The translations under genes were made by a program, and so were the position numbers. From NCBI GenBank assembly GCA_037074765.1, contig JBAMDO010000240.1, positions 16,473 through 80,472 on the forward strand: a stretch of 64,000 nt of DNA. The letters run 5' to 3'. The number at the start of each line of letters is the position of its first letter. Positions within the stretch are counted from its first letter, which is position 1. The DNA comes from Mansonella perstans. Taxonomy: Eukaryota; Nematoda; Chromadorea; Rhabditida; Onchocercidae. Below, piece after piece: positions 1 through 10,040 of this stretch. The notes below the pieces were generated by a model, which was given only the letters and a program-made list of their open reading frames with translations, was not told the DNA's origin and did not search any database.

Positions 1-1811
1 AAAATTAAAAAAAAAAAGTGTAAGAAGAGTTCCGAGCTTTTCAAAGTGGTCAAGTGATGATCAATTTGTCAATCGAAAATGTTCCATGCATTTTACAAAT
101 TTGTAAAATTGGAGCAGCATCGAAAAGACAGCAAAGTCTATTAGCAAATGATTGAAAAGTGGAGATGAGACTGAAATGATTAAAATTTGCGAAGTCTATT
201 AATCCTGGAGTGATAAAATGACAATGTCGGAGCAAGATTTTTATTTATTTGCAATTTTATTTAAAATTTTTACAAATGAGGAATAAATAAAATTCATTTT
301 TGATTGAAAAAAAAGAATTTTATTTTTTTATTTGTCCGCTTCTTCTCACTTCAACTTTCAATTACGAATATCCAAAACTGCTGTTTACATCTGACTGATT
401 AAATCTTTCTTTTTTTAATAAATTTATATTTCAATTATATAGCACAGAATTATTTATATAAAATTCAAGAGGTGAATTCGCAATTAAAATTTTAAAAACT
501 TTTGAATTCGCAATCAAAATTTCGAAATCACTGCTAATCTTTATTTTTTGAAAATAATTTCACATATTCATTCATCGCTTTAACATATTTTTCATGCTAA
601 TGCTTTGCAAACAGCAGATACGAAAATTTTGTATGATTTAAGATGTATTTGCTAGATTTTCATAGACCGTTAATCATTTCCAATTTTTAATTAGCATCCA
701 AATTTAAATTCGGCAATTAAAAAGAAACTGACTGATTGCATGCTGAACATCGTCCTTTGAGCGAATGAAATAAGAAAGGTTTGAAACGTAATAATGAAAA
801 TTCATTATAAATAATAAATTTCCAGAATAAACAGAATACTTTTAAATAAAACAAAGTTTAGAAAAAAAATTCGATTGAAAAAAACTTTAAATGGAAATTA
901 GTAATGAGTAAAACACTTTAATATGAAATAAAATAAACGATCTAAAAAAAAGAAATTCGAGCAGTTGTTATCATCATGAAGTGCGATGACATGTCAAAAT
1001 GTTTTGACAATTTAAAATTTAAAATGGCATATTTCTTAATGACGGGATGATTTCACATTCCAGTCAAACGATTTCGCATATTATATAGAGTTCTAATTTT
1101 TAAAAATTCATTCATTTTTGTACAATTTATTGTTACAAAACAATATCGTCTATTTATTTGCAAGAAATGTTAGTATTTCCGAATTTTTCATCATTTCATG
1201 GAATGTATACTTTCAAATGTTAAGAAAAAAAAAAAAAAAAAAACATTATTGGAATAAATAAAAATTTTCAGTTTATTCAGGGAGAACATTGTGCGTAAAT
1301 TAGATTGTTTAAATCAATACAATAAAACTGAAAATTTTAAATCAAAGATTTGAATGGAATGAATGAAATAAAACATTTCAACTTTTCAAAAAAAAAAAAA
1401 AAAAAAAACCCCAAGGATCCCTACGATTAGAACAGAAGAGGAACGACCGGTGCCATAGAGACAGCCTGGTATGCATCATTTGTGTATGCCTCTGCGTATG
1501 TGTGTGTGTGCAGATGATGACATTGGTATGGAAACATGCATCAATTAAATATTTGAAAATGGCGGGATAGTGGAAAAGTTTTCATGTACTTCAAAAAAAA
1601 AAAAAATGAATTCAATTACAGGAAAGAATGGAAAAAAAATTACTAACTGTTCTCAATGATAAATTAGCATGAATAATAAACATTAATAATTAGAACAATA
1701 ATAATAATAGTTCAATTAATAACAATAATAAATAGTGATTATTGACAATAATAATAATAATACAGCGAAACAAATAAGAATACATGAACTAAAATATGTT
1801 ACATAAACAGC

Positions 1812-1881
1812 ACTAAATCAAAATATATTTGCATTAAACTATTAAAACTACTAAATCAAAAAAAACATATTTGCATTAAAC
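1812..1881. repeat. Imperfect tandem duplication
   Basis: Two copies of a roughly 30-base unit (CTAAATCAAAA, an A-rich spacer, then ATTTGCATTAAAC) lie at 1812-1839 and 1850-1881. The second copy has extra A residues in its middle. It looks like a local slippage or duplication product. Confidence 0.6.
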
Positions 1882-3024
1882 CAGCACAACAATTTTAATT
1901 AAAGTAATTATTGCGACAGTACATGATTAAAATTACAATTACACAAATTAAGCAATTAATAAATGTCCTAAAAACGAATGATAGAAAAGTTAATAAAAAG
2001 GGGAAAGTTTTCAAATGAAAATAAGTTTTTAAATATTAAAAGAGAAAGAATACAAAGACCTTTCTTTAAATTGTTTAGGTGCTTTCTACATTCGTACATA
2101 TTTGTATATATGTGTGCGTGTGTATGTATTATGCTGCGTTATCATAGCATAAAAGTTAACTATAGGCAAAAGGAAAGCTTAAGCAAACAAGCCTAGCCAA
2201 CTGTTGTATGAATAATGAGTGGACAAGGGAGGAAGTTATGTGACAATGGCTTCAATAAATGTGTGAATGTCAAATTAGAAATTTGACTCCAATGAAATTT
2301 CAAGTTGAAATTTTATAATTAGCAAAGAATTCCTGAATAGAAATTTTTCTTAAAGGAAAAAATCAATTAAAATCCCTCACAATTTCTAAATATCATCTTT
2401 GGAAAGTGAAAAAAAAGCAGAACAAAACTGATTTCAGAAAAAGTTCAAAACAATGGTTACTAAAAAAAATATTTGATTCAGTTTGGAAAGACTATAAGAA
2501 TATGCATGAAGGTGATGAAAGCACTGATGTTGGGCAACTGATTGGTAAGATTTCAAATCAAATTTGGTTTTAATCATTCATTTATGGAAATTCAAATTGT
2601 TAAACATCAAAATATTATCATTCAATTATTCATTGAAAATTTTAAATTCTGAAAAGAGAAACATTGAAATATTCGTAAATTCTGCACTGTGTATCATTAT
2701 GGATATATTAAAATACTTTCACTGGGAAAAAAAAACAAATTTTTCGAAATTACTTTCAATATTTGTAAAATAAAACCGATCAAAAGACATAAATGTATAA
2801 ATTATTTTAGTTTTATGGCTACAGATGAGAAAAAAAAGTTTCTAATTATATAATATGAAGAAGAAGCACTAAATGTGTGAGTATTTTAATGAGGAATTTT
2901 TGAAGAGAAAATTTTTTGAAAAAAAAAATGAAATTTTTTAAGAAGCGATTGAAATGAATATGCTTGTCTTAGCACCTATGCATATTAAATATCAATGATG
3001 AATTTTGTTTAAAACTTTCGTTTC

Positions 3025-3027
<3 letters not shown>

Positions 3028-3059
<32 letters not shown>

Positions 3060-3117
3060 CAGAAAAAACAGTAACAGAAAAACAGAAAAATTAACAGAAA
3101 ACAAATAACAGAAAAAT
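3028..3117. repeat. Poly-A run followed by AACAGAAAA-like tandem units
   Basis: An uninterrupted A tract of about 31 bases (3028-3058) is followed by several diverged copies of an (A)ACAGAAAA unit to about 3117. This resembles expansion of a simple repeat from a poly-A seed, possibly an old retroposed tail, though no body of a SINE or retrogene is recognised upstream. Confidence 0.6.
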
Positions 3118-4953
3118 TAAAAATTGGATATAATGCAAAGATTTGAATGAAATTCATGAAATTAATTGGCTTCAGGCGACAGTAATAGTTTATGGTATAA
3201 ATTTTGTAACTTTTTACTGATAAATTTCCCTTACAATGAGCATCATTAAGCTGCTCATAAATGAAATGAAGTACCCAACTGCTAAACAGTCTTCTTTGAC
3301 ATTCTTCGTCTAACAAAAGTCATGAAGCAAGAGCTGAAATATGATAGTACCTACAAAATATTACAGGCATAAATTAAATAAAGAAGTGATAAATGATATT
3401 TAATTATCGCTAGATGAAATATTTTATATTAAATATAATTAAAACATTACAGTGAGAAGTCAGTGTTGCATAAGAAAGTAACAAATGGTGAACTATCGCT
3501 GCGAGATTAAATATAACGATAAAAACTAGTGCATAACACTTGTTTCTCACTAGAAAAATATTACGGTATATAGTTATAAAATATTACAGTAATACAGGAA
3601 TATGAACAGTATAAAATGATAAATGTTTAATCATTAGTAATTTAATAATCTTACAAGCATTTTTGTTACAATATAAACAGATGATACAATGAAGAATAAT
3701 GTTTTGATCCCTGAAATGATAGTTAGAAGTTGAAATTCTGATTAAATTTCAAAATCCCATCAGTGAATAGAAGCTATCATAACTATTTGACAATCAAATT
3801 TGGCTCTAAAGATCTATTGAAGATAAAACTAATTGAAGTTTTTGCGGATAGCTCAAATAGACAGTAAATCATTCGCTTTTACGAATTATTCATTTTCCAT
3901 TGGGAACAGTAAATTTGCCAATTTTCAATTTCCTTTTTCCTTCTTTAAATCACTTTCGAATCGATCATTTCATTGAAGTTTTTATCGTAGCAAAGGGGAA
4001 AGAGAAGAATGGAAGAAATGTTGGATAACAAACGTAAACGTAACAATAATACCATAAAAAAATTTTTGGAAACATAAAATGAACCACTTTTTATGTTGCA
4101 ATCTCCAAGTTGAATGAAAAATGAATTTTGAATGGAGATTTTATGAGAAAAAGTTGAAAATTCCCAAATATTAAAGTGACTTTAAATTTCAAAAAGAAAT
4201 TATAGAAGATAATTAGATTACAATCATTCTTTTATGACTTTTTCTCTTTTTCTTCTTCTCCTCTCTCTTTCTTCATACTGCTATTTCAATCAAACGATTA
4301 AATTGATAATTTGCTTAATTTTTTTTTTTTTGCAAAATTAATTGCAAATTAATCAAAGAATAAAAATAGTATTGTTTATTCTGCAAATGCACTTAAGAAA
4401 ATTTCAAAAGGATTACTGTAATTGCTATAGTGTTTAATGTAATATGTTGGAAGAAGATTGGTAAAGTTATGCGAATGTATTTCAAAAATTAATTGCTTAC
4501 TAATATCTTAATGTACTGAAGAGAATTTAATTTGAAATTACTAAAATTGTATGAATATACTAAAAGGATAATTTGAACGAAATATTTTAGGTTAACTACA
4601 TTTGACAATAATCAAAAATTCATTTTATTAGTCCATTAATTCCGGAAGAGTTGATAGTTTTATGAGCGCTCATAAAAATGATGTCATATTTTCAAGTGAT
4701 ACTATTCATACATATATATAAAACTGTTTGCATGAATACCTCTGTGAATGTTTTCTGGGAGAGACACTGTACCCAATTCCAACTTTTTTTTCTAAAAAAG
4801 AAGAATTATATTTTAATCACTTAATTATTGGTTCAAAACAAATTATATTTTCATTACATAAAAATAATCAATAATTAGTGACCTGAAGGAAAACTGCATT
4901 ATTTCGTGAAAAATTTAGCAGTATTAAAAATATCTTCGATAGCTTTGAACACT

Positions 4954-5068
4954 TGTAGAGTTCTCTATCATCTCACAATCTTCTTCAGTTATTCCGGTTG
5001 GAATCCAGATAAAAAATATACGACCAAACATTAGAGTAACACCACACAGATCTAGGATGACACAGGAA
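4954..5068 (-). other. Unidentified antisense insert inside the rsmH pseudogene
   Basis: Between the two RsmH-like pieces lies about 115 bp that does not match RsmH. Read on the minus strand it is open for about 40 codons and contains LDLCGVTLMFGRIFFIW and then PTGITEEDCEMIENS. I do not recognise the protein. Its position inside a transferred gene suggests a second organelle or endosymbiont fragment joined end to end in opposite orientation, but it could be host filler DNA captured during repair. Confidence 0.45.
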
Positions 5069-5570
5069 GATCTATCAATGCTACAGATGGAGTTGTATTT
5101 GATGTTAGAGTATCATCTATGCAGCTTGATGAAGGAAGTAGAGGTTTTTCATTTCTACATGATGGTCCGCTCGATATGCGTATGAATGGCTTTACCCAAA
5201 TCAACGCTTCAACGTTCGTCAACGCTCTACGCGAAGAAGAAATTGCAAACACTGCAGCTACGGAGGAGAACGTTATTCTCGTAAAATTGCAAGGGCAATA
5301 GTAAACACCCGAAGAAAAAGATCTCTTAAAACTACATTTGAACTCGCGGATATTGTACGTTCTGTGGTGTTTCGTGGAAAAAACAAAATTGATCCTGCAA
5401 CTAAGACATTTCAGGCAATTAGAATATGTGAAAACGATGAGCCTGGAGAATTTGAAAAGGGCATTAAAGCTGCATCTAAAATTTTAAATAAGAGTGGCAA
5501 ACTAACTTTCGTCAACTTCCATTCTTTGTAAGATCGTTCAGTCAGAACTTTTTTTAAAAATCTATATGAG

Positions 5571-5626
5571 CAAAGATCTACCAATTTTAAAGTCTTCTCA
5601 AAGATCTACCAATTTTAAAGTCTTCT
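5571..5626 (+). repeat. 28-bp perfect tandem duplication inside the rsmH pseudogene
   Basis: Two identical 28-base units (5571-5598 and 5599-5626), each starting CAAAGATCTACCAATT, sit side by side. The flanking protein reading needs only one copy, so this duplication arose after insertion and by itself shifts the frame. Being identical, it is probably recent relative to the substitutions around it. Confidence 0.9.
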
Positions 5627-5769
5627 CTCTTCTGAATAAAAAAAGTAATAAAAGCAAGCACAGAAAAAATAAATGCAAATCCACATACGAGCTAAGCAAA
5701 ACTAAAAGCTATACAGAGGTTATCAAATATCCATTCAATATGTACAATAGCCATGTATATATGATGGCC

Positions 5770-5898
5770 TCAAACAGAAGTACTCAAAAGTTATTCTTGT
5801 TTGCCCAAATAACCGATCCTTATCAGTCAAAAATAAAACAGCCTCACTAATAATACCAAAAACAGGCAAAATAATAACATAAACCCATGCAAAATAGC
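5770..5898 (-). pseudogene. cox1: Nuclear mitochondrial fragment (NUMT) of cox1
   Basis: The minus strand is T-rich and open across about 40 codons. It reads VYVIILPVFGIISEAVLF, LTDKDRLFGQT and then, with the invertebrate mitochondrial code (AGA = Ser, ATA = Met), SMTF. This matches the part of cytochrome c oxidase subunit I that follows the copper/haem-binding HPEVY motif in filarial worms (from memory of the family). The expected HPE immediately before VYV is damaged (GCATGG replaces CATCCTGAG), and similarity fades at the other end near 5770. Only about 8% of the gene is present, so it cannot function. It starts some 40 bp after the rsmH-like relic, so both probably entered in one patchwork insertion. 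Confidence 0.75.
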
Positions 5899-7371
5899 AC
5901 ATATTATAGTTCCATTTTCATTCGCATTCTTCAAAAAAAATTACGTGGGATTACGCTTCACACCTAACGTTTACCAATCGTACTTTCAAAGTATACAAGA
6001 AAGAAATGAAGATATGTAATAATGAAATTTATCAAATAATGTTAAAATTTTGTTCACATTAGTTAAAGCAAACTTTCTGCTTGGATCCAATGACCAACTA
6101 TGACCATCTTCTTGCACTAATAATTTTCTATATTGTTGTAAAAATATCACAAATGTTCGTTTTTTTTTTTTTTTTTTTTTTTAATTTAACAATCAATCAA
6201 TAAACAATGCTGCCAGATTGATCCATACCTTTGTTTTAATTTATTTTTCCTTTTTTTCATTAACATATAATTTTTATTCCATAATATATTTAATTAAACC
6301 ATATTTCCATTATCTAATTAATTACATTTCTTTTTGACCTGGTTAATCTATGTCCTATTTTAAAATTATTGACTTCTTTGGTATCTCTCAGTGAGAAAAA
6401 ATTTTTATGAATACACTAAGAGATAAGTTGACACTAGCAGTAATGATCGAATTTTTAATTCATAATCCAAAGATTACCCGAATTTCTTCCTCGAAAGTTT
6501 AGGTAAATATGATTAAGACTTCGGATAATGGAAATGCAAAAGGAATTTGTTCCGAGAAAAAATAAAAAACAAAAAAAAGAGCAATATTTACCTAAAAGAG
6601 GGGAAAGACACTAAATAACAAAAAAAAAAATTGTTGGTAAGTCAGAAAACTCGTAAGACTATTTTAGACTATCAGAACAATAAAAATAATTATTTCTAAT
6701 TAACATAAAAAAAAGATTTTTCCGTCTAAAATTAATCGGAAAAATTTACGTGAAGTATAAAATGAATTAAATTAGAATATACCCACGCACAAAAGTTAAT
6801 TGTAATTAATAAAGCAAATTGAGTTTTAATTCATTTGTCACTTTCTTTGCTAATACTTTATTGATTTTGTGGATTTCTTTAAAAAAATACATCAAGAAAG
6901 ATATGCACTACAAATTTATCACTTCCAGAACTAGTAATCATTGACAAAATGTTACTGTATTTAATGAAAGGAAATGATGGAAAAAAACTGAAATCAAAAT
7001 GTATCTAGATTTATTATTTTTCCACTAAATTTTTGAAGTTTTGATTTTTTGAAAAAAAATTTTAAAGAAAAAAAAGCTCAGATTTATTGACAACATTTAT
7101 TAATATGTTAAGGAGTATTTTTTGACAATATGATTTGAAAATTCTTCTTTAAAAATACACGAAATACCATTACCATCATATATCAAAATATGTGTAAAAT
7201 TTTAAAATCTTAAAAATCTCTCAATAACAGCAAATTCCATTAAAATTAATCTTAAATTTTATTCATATAAAAATTCAAGTTTAAAATTTAAAATATTTTT
7301 AAGTTGAATTTAATTAATTAGTAATCCGAAAAATGTGGAAATGAGATAATGAAAGTGAGGCATGTGGTGTG

Positions 7372-7466
7372 GTCCTAGTTGATAGAATTATAGGACATAT
7401 GGACGTTGTAAAGAAAGCAGACTAGCCTAGCTAGTCTGGCCAAGTAGATCTCTTGTGTAAATCTAC
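7372..7466. repeat. Cluster of three short hairpins
   Basis: Three perfect inverted repeats follow one another: GTCCTA/TAGGAC (7372-7377 with 7391-7396), CAGACTAG/CTAGTCTG with a 5-base loop (7418-7425 with 7431-7438), and GTAGAT/ATCTAC (7444-7449 with 7461-7466). The segment is more GC-rich than its surroundings. This could be a structured RNA, a remnant of a foldback element, or chance. No tRNA-like T-loop or box sequences were seen. Confidence 0.5.
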
Positions 7467-9659
7467 TAGATGACCAACATCTACATTCTTTTTTCTCGCT
7501 CATTCATCATCTATTCACACATATAGCCATATACATAGCAACCAGATATCTATATGAAAATGCACCTGGAAAACTAGCCATTAAAATTGGATGTTAGTTG
7601 TTAAATACCAAGAATTTTCCACTTATTTTCCACTTACAGTCTAAAAAAAAGAAAGGACAGCTGTCTTGGAGAGAAGTAAGAATTTTTTTATCGTTTATTA
7701 AGATGGGAAAACTTTCGGAACATTACAATCTGAAACCAATCAAATCGACATTTATAATTCGGTTTAATCTAAAGAAGTGTATGTGTGTATGTACATGTAT
7801 GTAATGTATATATATGGATACACTGCATCGTTACTAATACAATAATTTAAAATATTGTAATTAACATATCGCATTAAGGTTCATTAGCTATGTGATAAAA
7901 GTGTCACTAAGCTGTTTAATCATTTCACATTTTCAAAAGTAGAAAAGTTTCTGATATTACGGGAAAAAAAGGATAAAAAACGTAAGCTTAATGTGATGTA
8001 GTATTTGTTATCTTTAAGTAATTTTACATTAAATGATAAAATCAGAATGAAATTTTAAAAAATTTCATTGAATCCTAATGTAATTAGACATGATTGTTGT
8101 CGCGCAAATTTTCAGATTTTAAAATCCATTTGATTTTTCATAACATTCCTTCCATAATAAATCATTTTCAATTAATCTCAAAAATGGTCAAAATTTTAAA
8201 CATATTTTTATTTTCAAATTATTGTGAAACTATCAGACCGGAAAACAATAAATGAAATGTGGAAAAGATTTCTGCTTGAATTTACAAGCAGTCTTAATTA
8301 ATTATAATTACTGATAATGCATAAAGTATTTTATAATTCAACAATAATTTAATATAAATAAGTCCAAATTTTTCTTTACGATCAAAAAAAAGGATGACAG
8401 AGAAATTTAAGAAATGGTTGTAAAGCTTATCACATTATCACTTTCTATCATGTCTGATACTATAAAAATATGGCAACAACTAATTAAAGCAATTAAAAAC
8501 TGAAATATTTTGAAAGAAAAGACAGATGCAAAAGTTATGCTTCGTTGTAATTTTCTATGAAAAAATAAAGAAAAAAAGAAATAAATGGGAGGAATTTTCG
8601 AAAAATCCTTTCTTAAATAATGAAAAAAATTTGGGTAAAATCACACCAATGAAATATTTTATGAAATTTGAACAAAACAATGGAAATAAAATATTAGTCA
8701 CTTTAAGGAATTTTTGACGAAGATAACTGAAATTTTTGAAGGTTAAACATAGGAAGGAAATCAGGCACGAAAATAACACAGAAATAGAACGGAAACTGAG
8801 GAAAAAGTTCGTCTGGAAGAGATGTAGAAATGAATGAAAAAATCATCACTATAAATTTCTGTACAAATAAATTATGTATGGATTTTGAAATTCAATCATT
8901 TCTTTCAACTTTCGGAACTTTGGTTTTTTCTTCAACATGCAAAATTAATTATATTTTAGCTAGAGAGAAAGGATGTAGACATTCGTTTACTTCAATAAAT
9001 AAGGCATTAGAGACTTGTTTTTTTTTGATGGAGGATCGCTTCCAATGACAGAATATTTCAATACAATTCTACTTTTATTCCGTTCTCCTTATTTTTCAGC
9101 TAAAGCAACTAAAATAAATTTTTTAATTTCACTCATATTCACCCATTGATATTAGCCATTCTCAATTTATACTTACCCAAAGATATCACTATTAACATTT
9201 CACATTTAACCACGGCTTATCACAAATCTCATTTCACAATCATAGGCATTACAATTTTCATTTCATATCATACCTGTTTAATACCTATAGATATTATCAT
9301 TCTTATCATCTCTTACTTCATATTTGCTCAGAAATAATTCAAATCTTTCAATTTTACAAAAAAAATATTTTAATGCATTGCATAAAAAAAAAAATTTTTT
9401 GAATATCAGAAAAAAAAAAGTGAAAAGGATTAACTTTTTTTAAGGCTCATTTCAATGTTAGCCTAACTAATAAAAATAAATAATGATTACTTAGCATTTA
9501 AGCATTTTTCTCTTTCAATGACTCTTAAAAATAAATACTACCTTATCACTATTACCATAATGACCACTACCTATCGGTTCCTATAAACTAGCATTCATTG
9601 GTCCAGCAAACCTCTCGCAAATGCATTAAAAGAAGAAGAAGGAAAGGGTCAATAACAAC

Positions 9660-9845
9660 ATGGGTTATATGTATATATGTGTGTGCGTGTGTGTGTATGT
9701 GTATGTCTGTGTGTGTGTGTGTGTATGTGGTGTGTGTGTATGTGGTGTGTGTGTGTGTGGTGTGTGTATGTGGTGTGTATGTGTATGTGTGTGTGTGTAT
9801 GTGTGCCTGTTTGTCTGCGTTTGCGTGTATGTTTATATGTGTGGG
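9660..9845. repeat. GT-rich microsatellite
   Basis: An interrupted (GT)n/(TGTA)n tract runs over about 180 bases, with recurring units like TGTGTGTATGTGG. It generates long Cys/Val or Thr/His low-complexity frames on both strands that are not genes. Confidence 0.95.
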
Positions 9846-9964
9846 ATGCTTAAGGAGGTAGGAAAGCATCGCCGATCGCATCGATACTGTGAGGGCAAAT
9901 ACGATTTTTACCTTACTACTAATTTGGTAGATTCGTACAGACACTTCGCATATCCTATATAACA

Positions 9965-10040
9965 TGTACATAGACACAATACACACATACAGATATACAG
10001 CTACATACACACACATACACAGACAGACAGACAGACAGAC
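9965..10040. repeat. CA/TA-rich tract ending in (AGAC)n
   Basis: The complementary partner of the GT tract upstream: ACATACA-type repeats followed by five AGAC units at 10020-10040. The two opposite-sense simple repeats about 120 bases apart could pair as a large foldback. Confidence 0.85.

Larger units (their letters stand above)
1..4889. other. AT-rich non-coding stretch
   Basis: I see no convincing gene here. Open frames are short, AT-biased and lack splice signals. Contents: homopolymer A runs at about 1225-1243, 1388-1408 and 3028-3058; a run of AACAGAAAA-like units at 3060-3117 directly after the longest A run; an imperfect tandem duplication at 1812-1881; and small AT-rich trinucleotide (AAT/ATA) patches around 1690-1760. 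It could contain distal regulatory DNA or UTRs that cannot be recognised by eye. Confidence 0.6.
4890..5730 (+). pseudogene. rsmH: Decayed, Wolbachia-like rsmH (16S rRNA m4C1402 methyltransferase) fragment
   Basis: RsmH/MraW methylates N4 of C1402 in bacterial 16S rRNA. The reading frame is broken but recognisable in order. At 4905-4955 a frame reads REKFSSIKNIFDS. From about 5077 the frame carries DGVVFD, then [15 protein letters not shown] and GPLDMRM, the hallmark RsmH segment. After a frameshift near 5250 it reads [14 protein letters not shown], then KNKIDPATKTFQAIRI (family: IDPATRTFQALRI), then FHSL followed by TAA where the family has FHSLED. A 28-base duplication (5571-5626) and a one-base change in an A run near 5640 shift the frame again. 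The end reads INANPHTS-stop-AKLKAIQRLSN, the usual RsmH carboxyl end. The family is about 300 residues, so the first ~90 residues are missing and about 115 bp of foreign sequence interrupts the remainder. Alpha-proteobacterial (Wolbachia-like) wording and AT content fit a nuclear Wolbachia transfer in a filarial worm. A decayed nuclear METTL15 is less likely. It cannot encode an enzyme. Confidence 0.85.

Noticed and set aside
3026..3316. 96-codon minus-strand frame
   Set aside because: Ends in a poly-Phe run from a poly-A tract; the rest is AT-driven and lacks splice context.
5052..5301. Separate short proteins on both strands around 5.1-5.3 kb
   Set aside because: The plus frame is one block of the broken rsmH relic and the minus frame is its shadow; neither is an independent gene.
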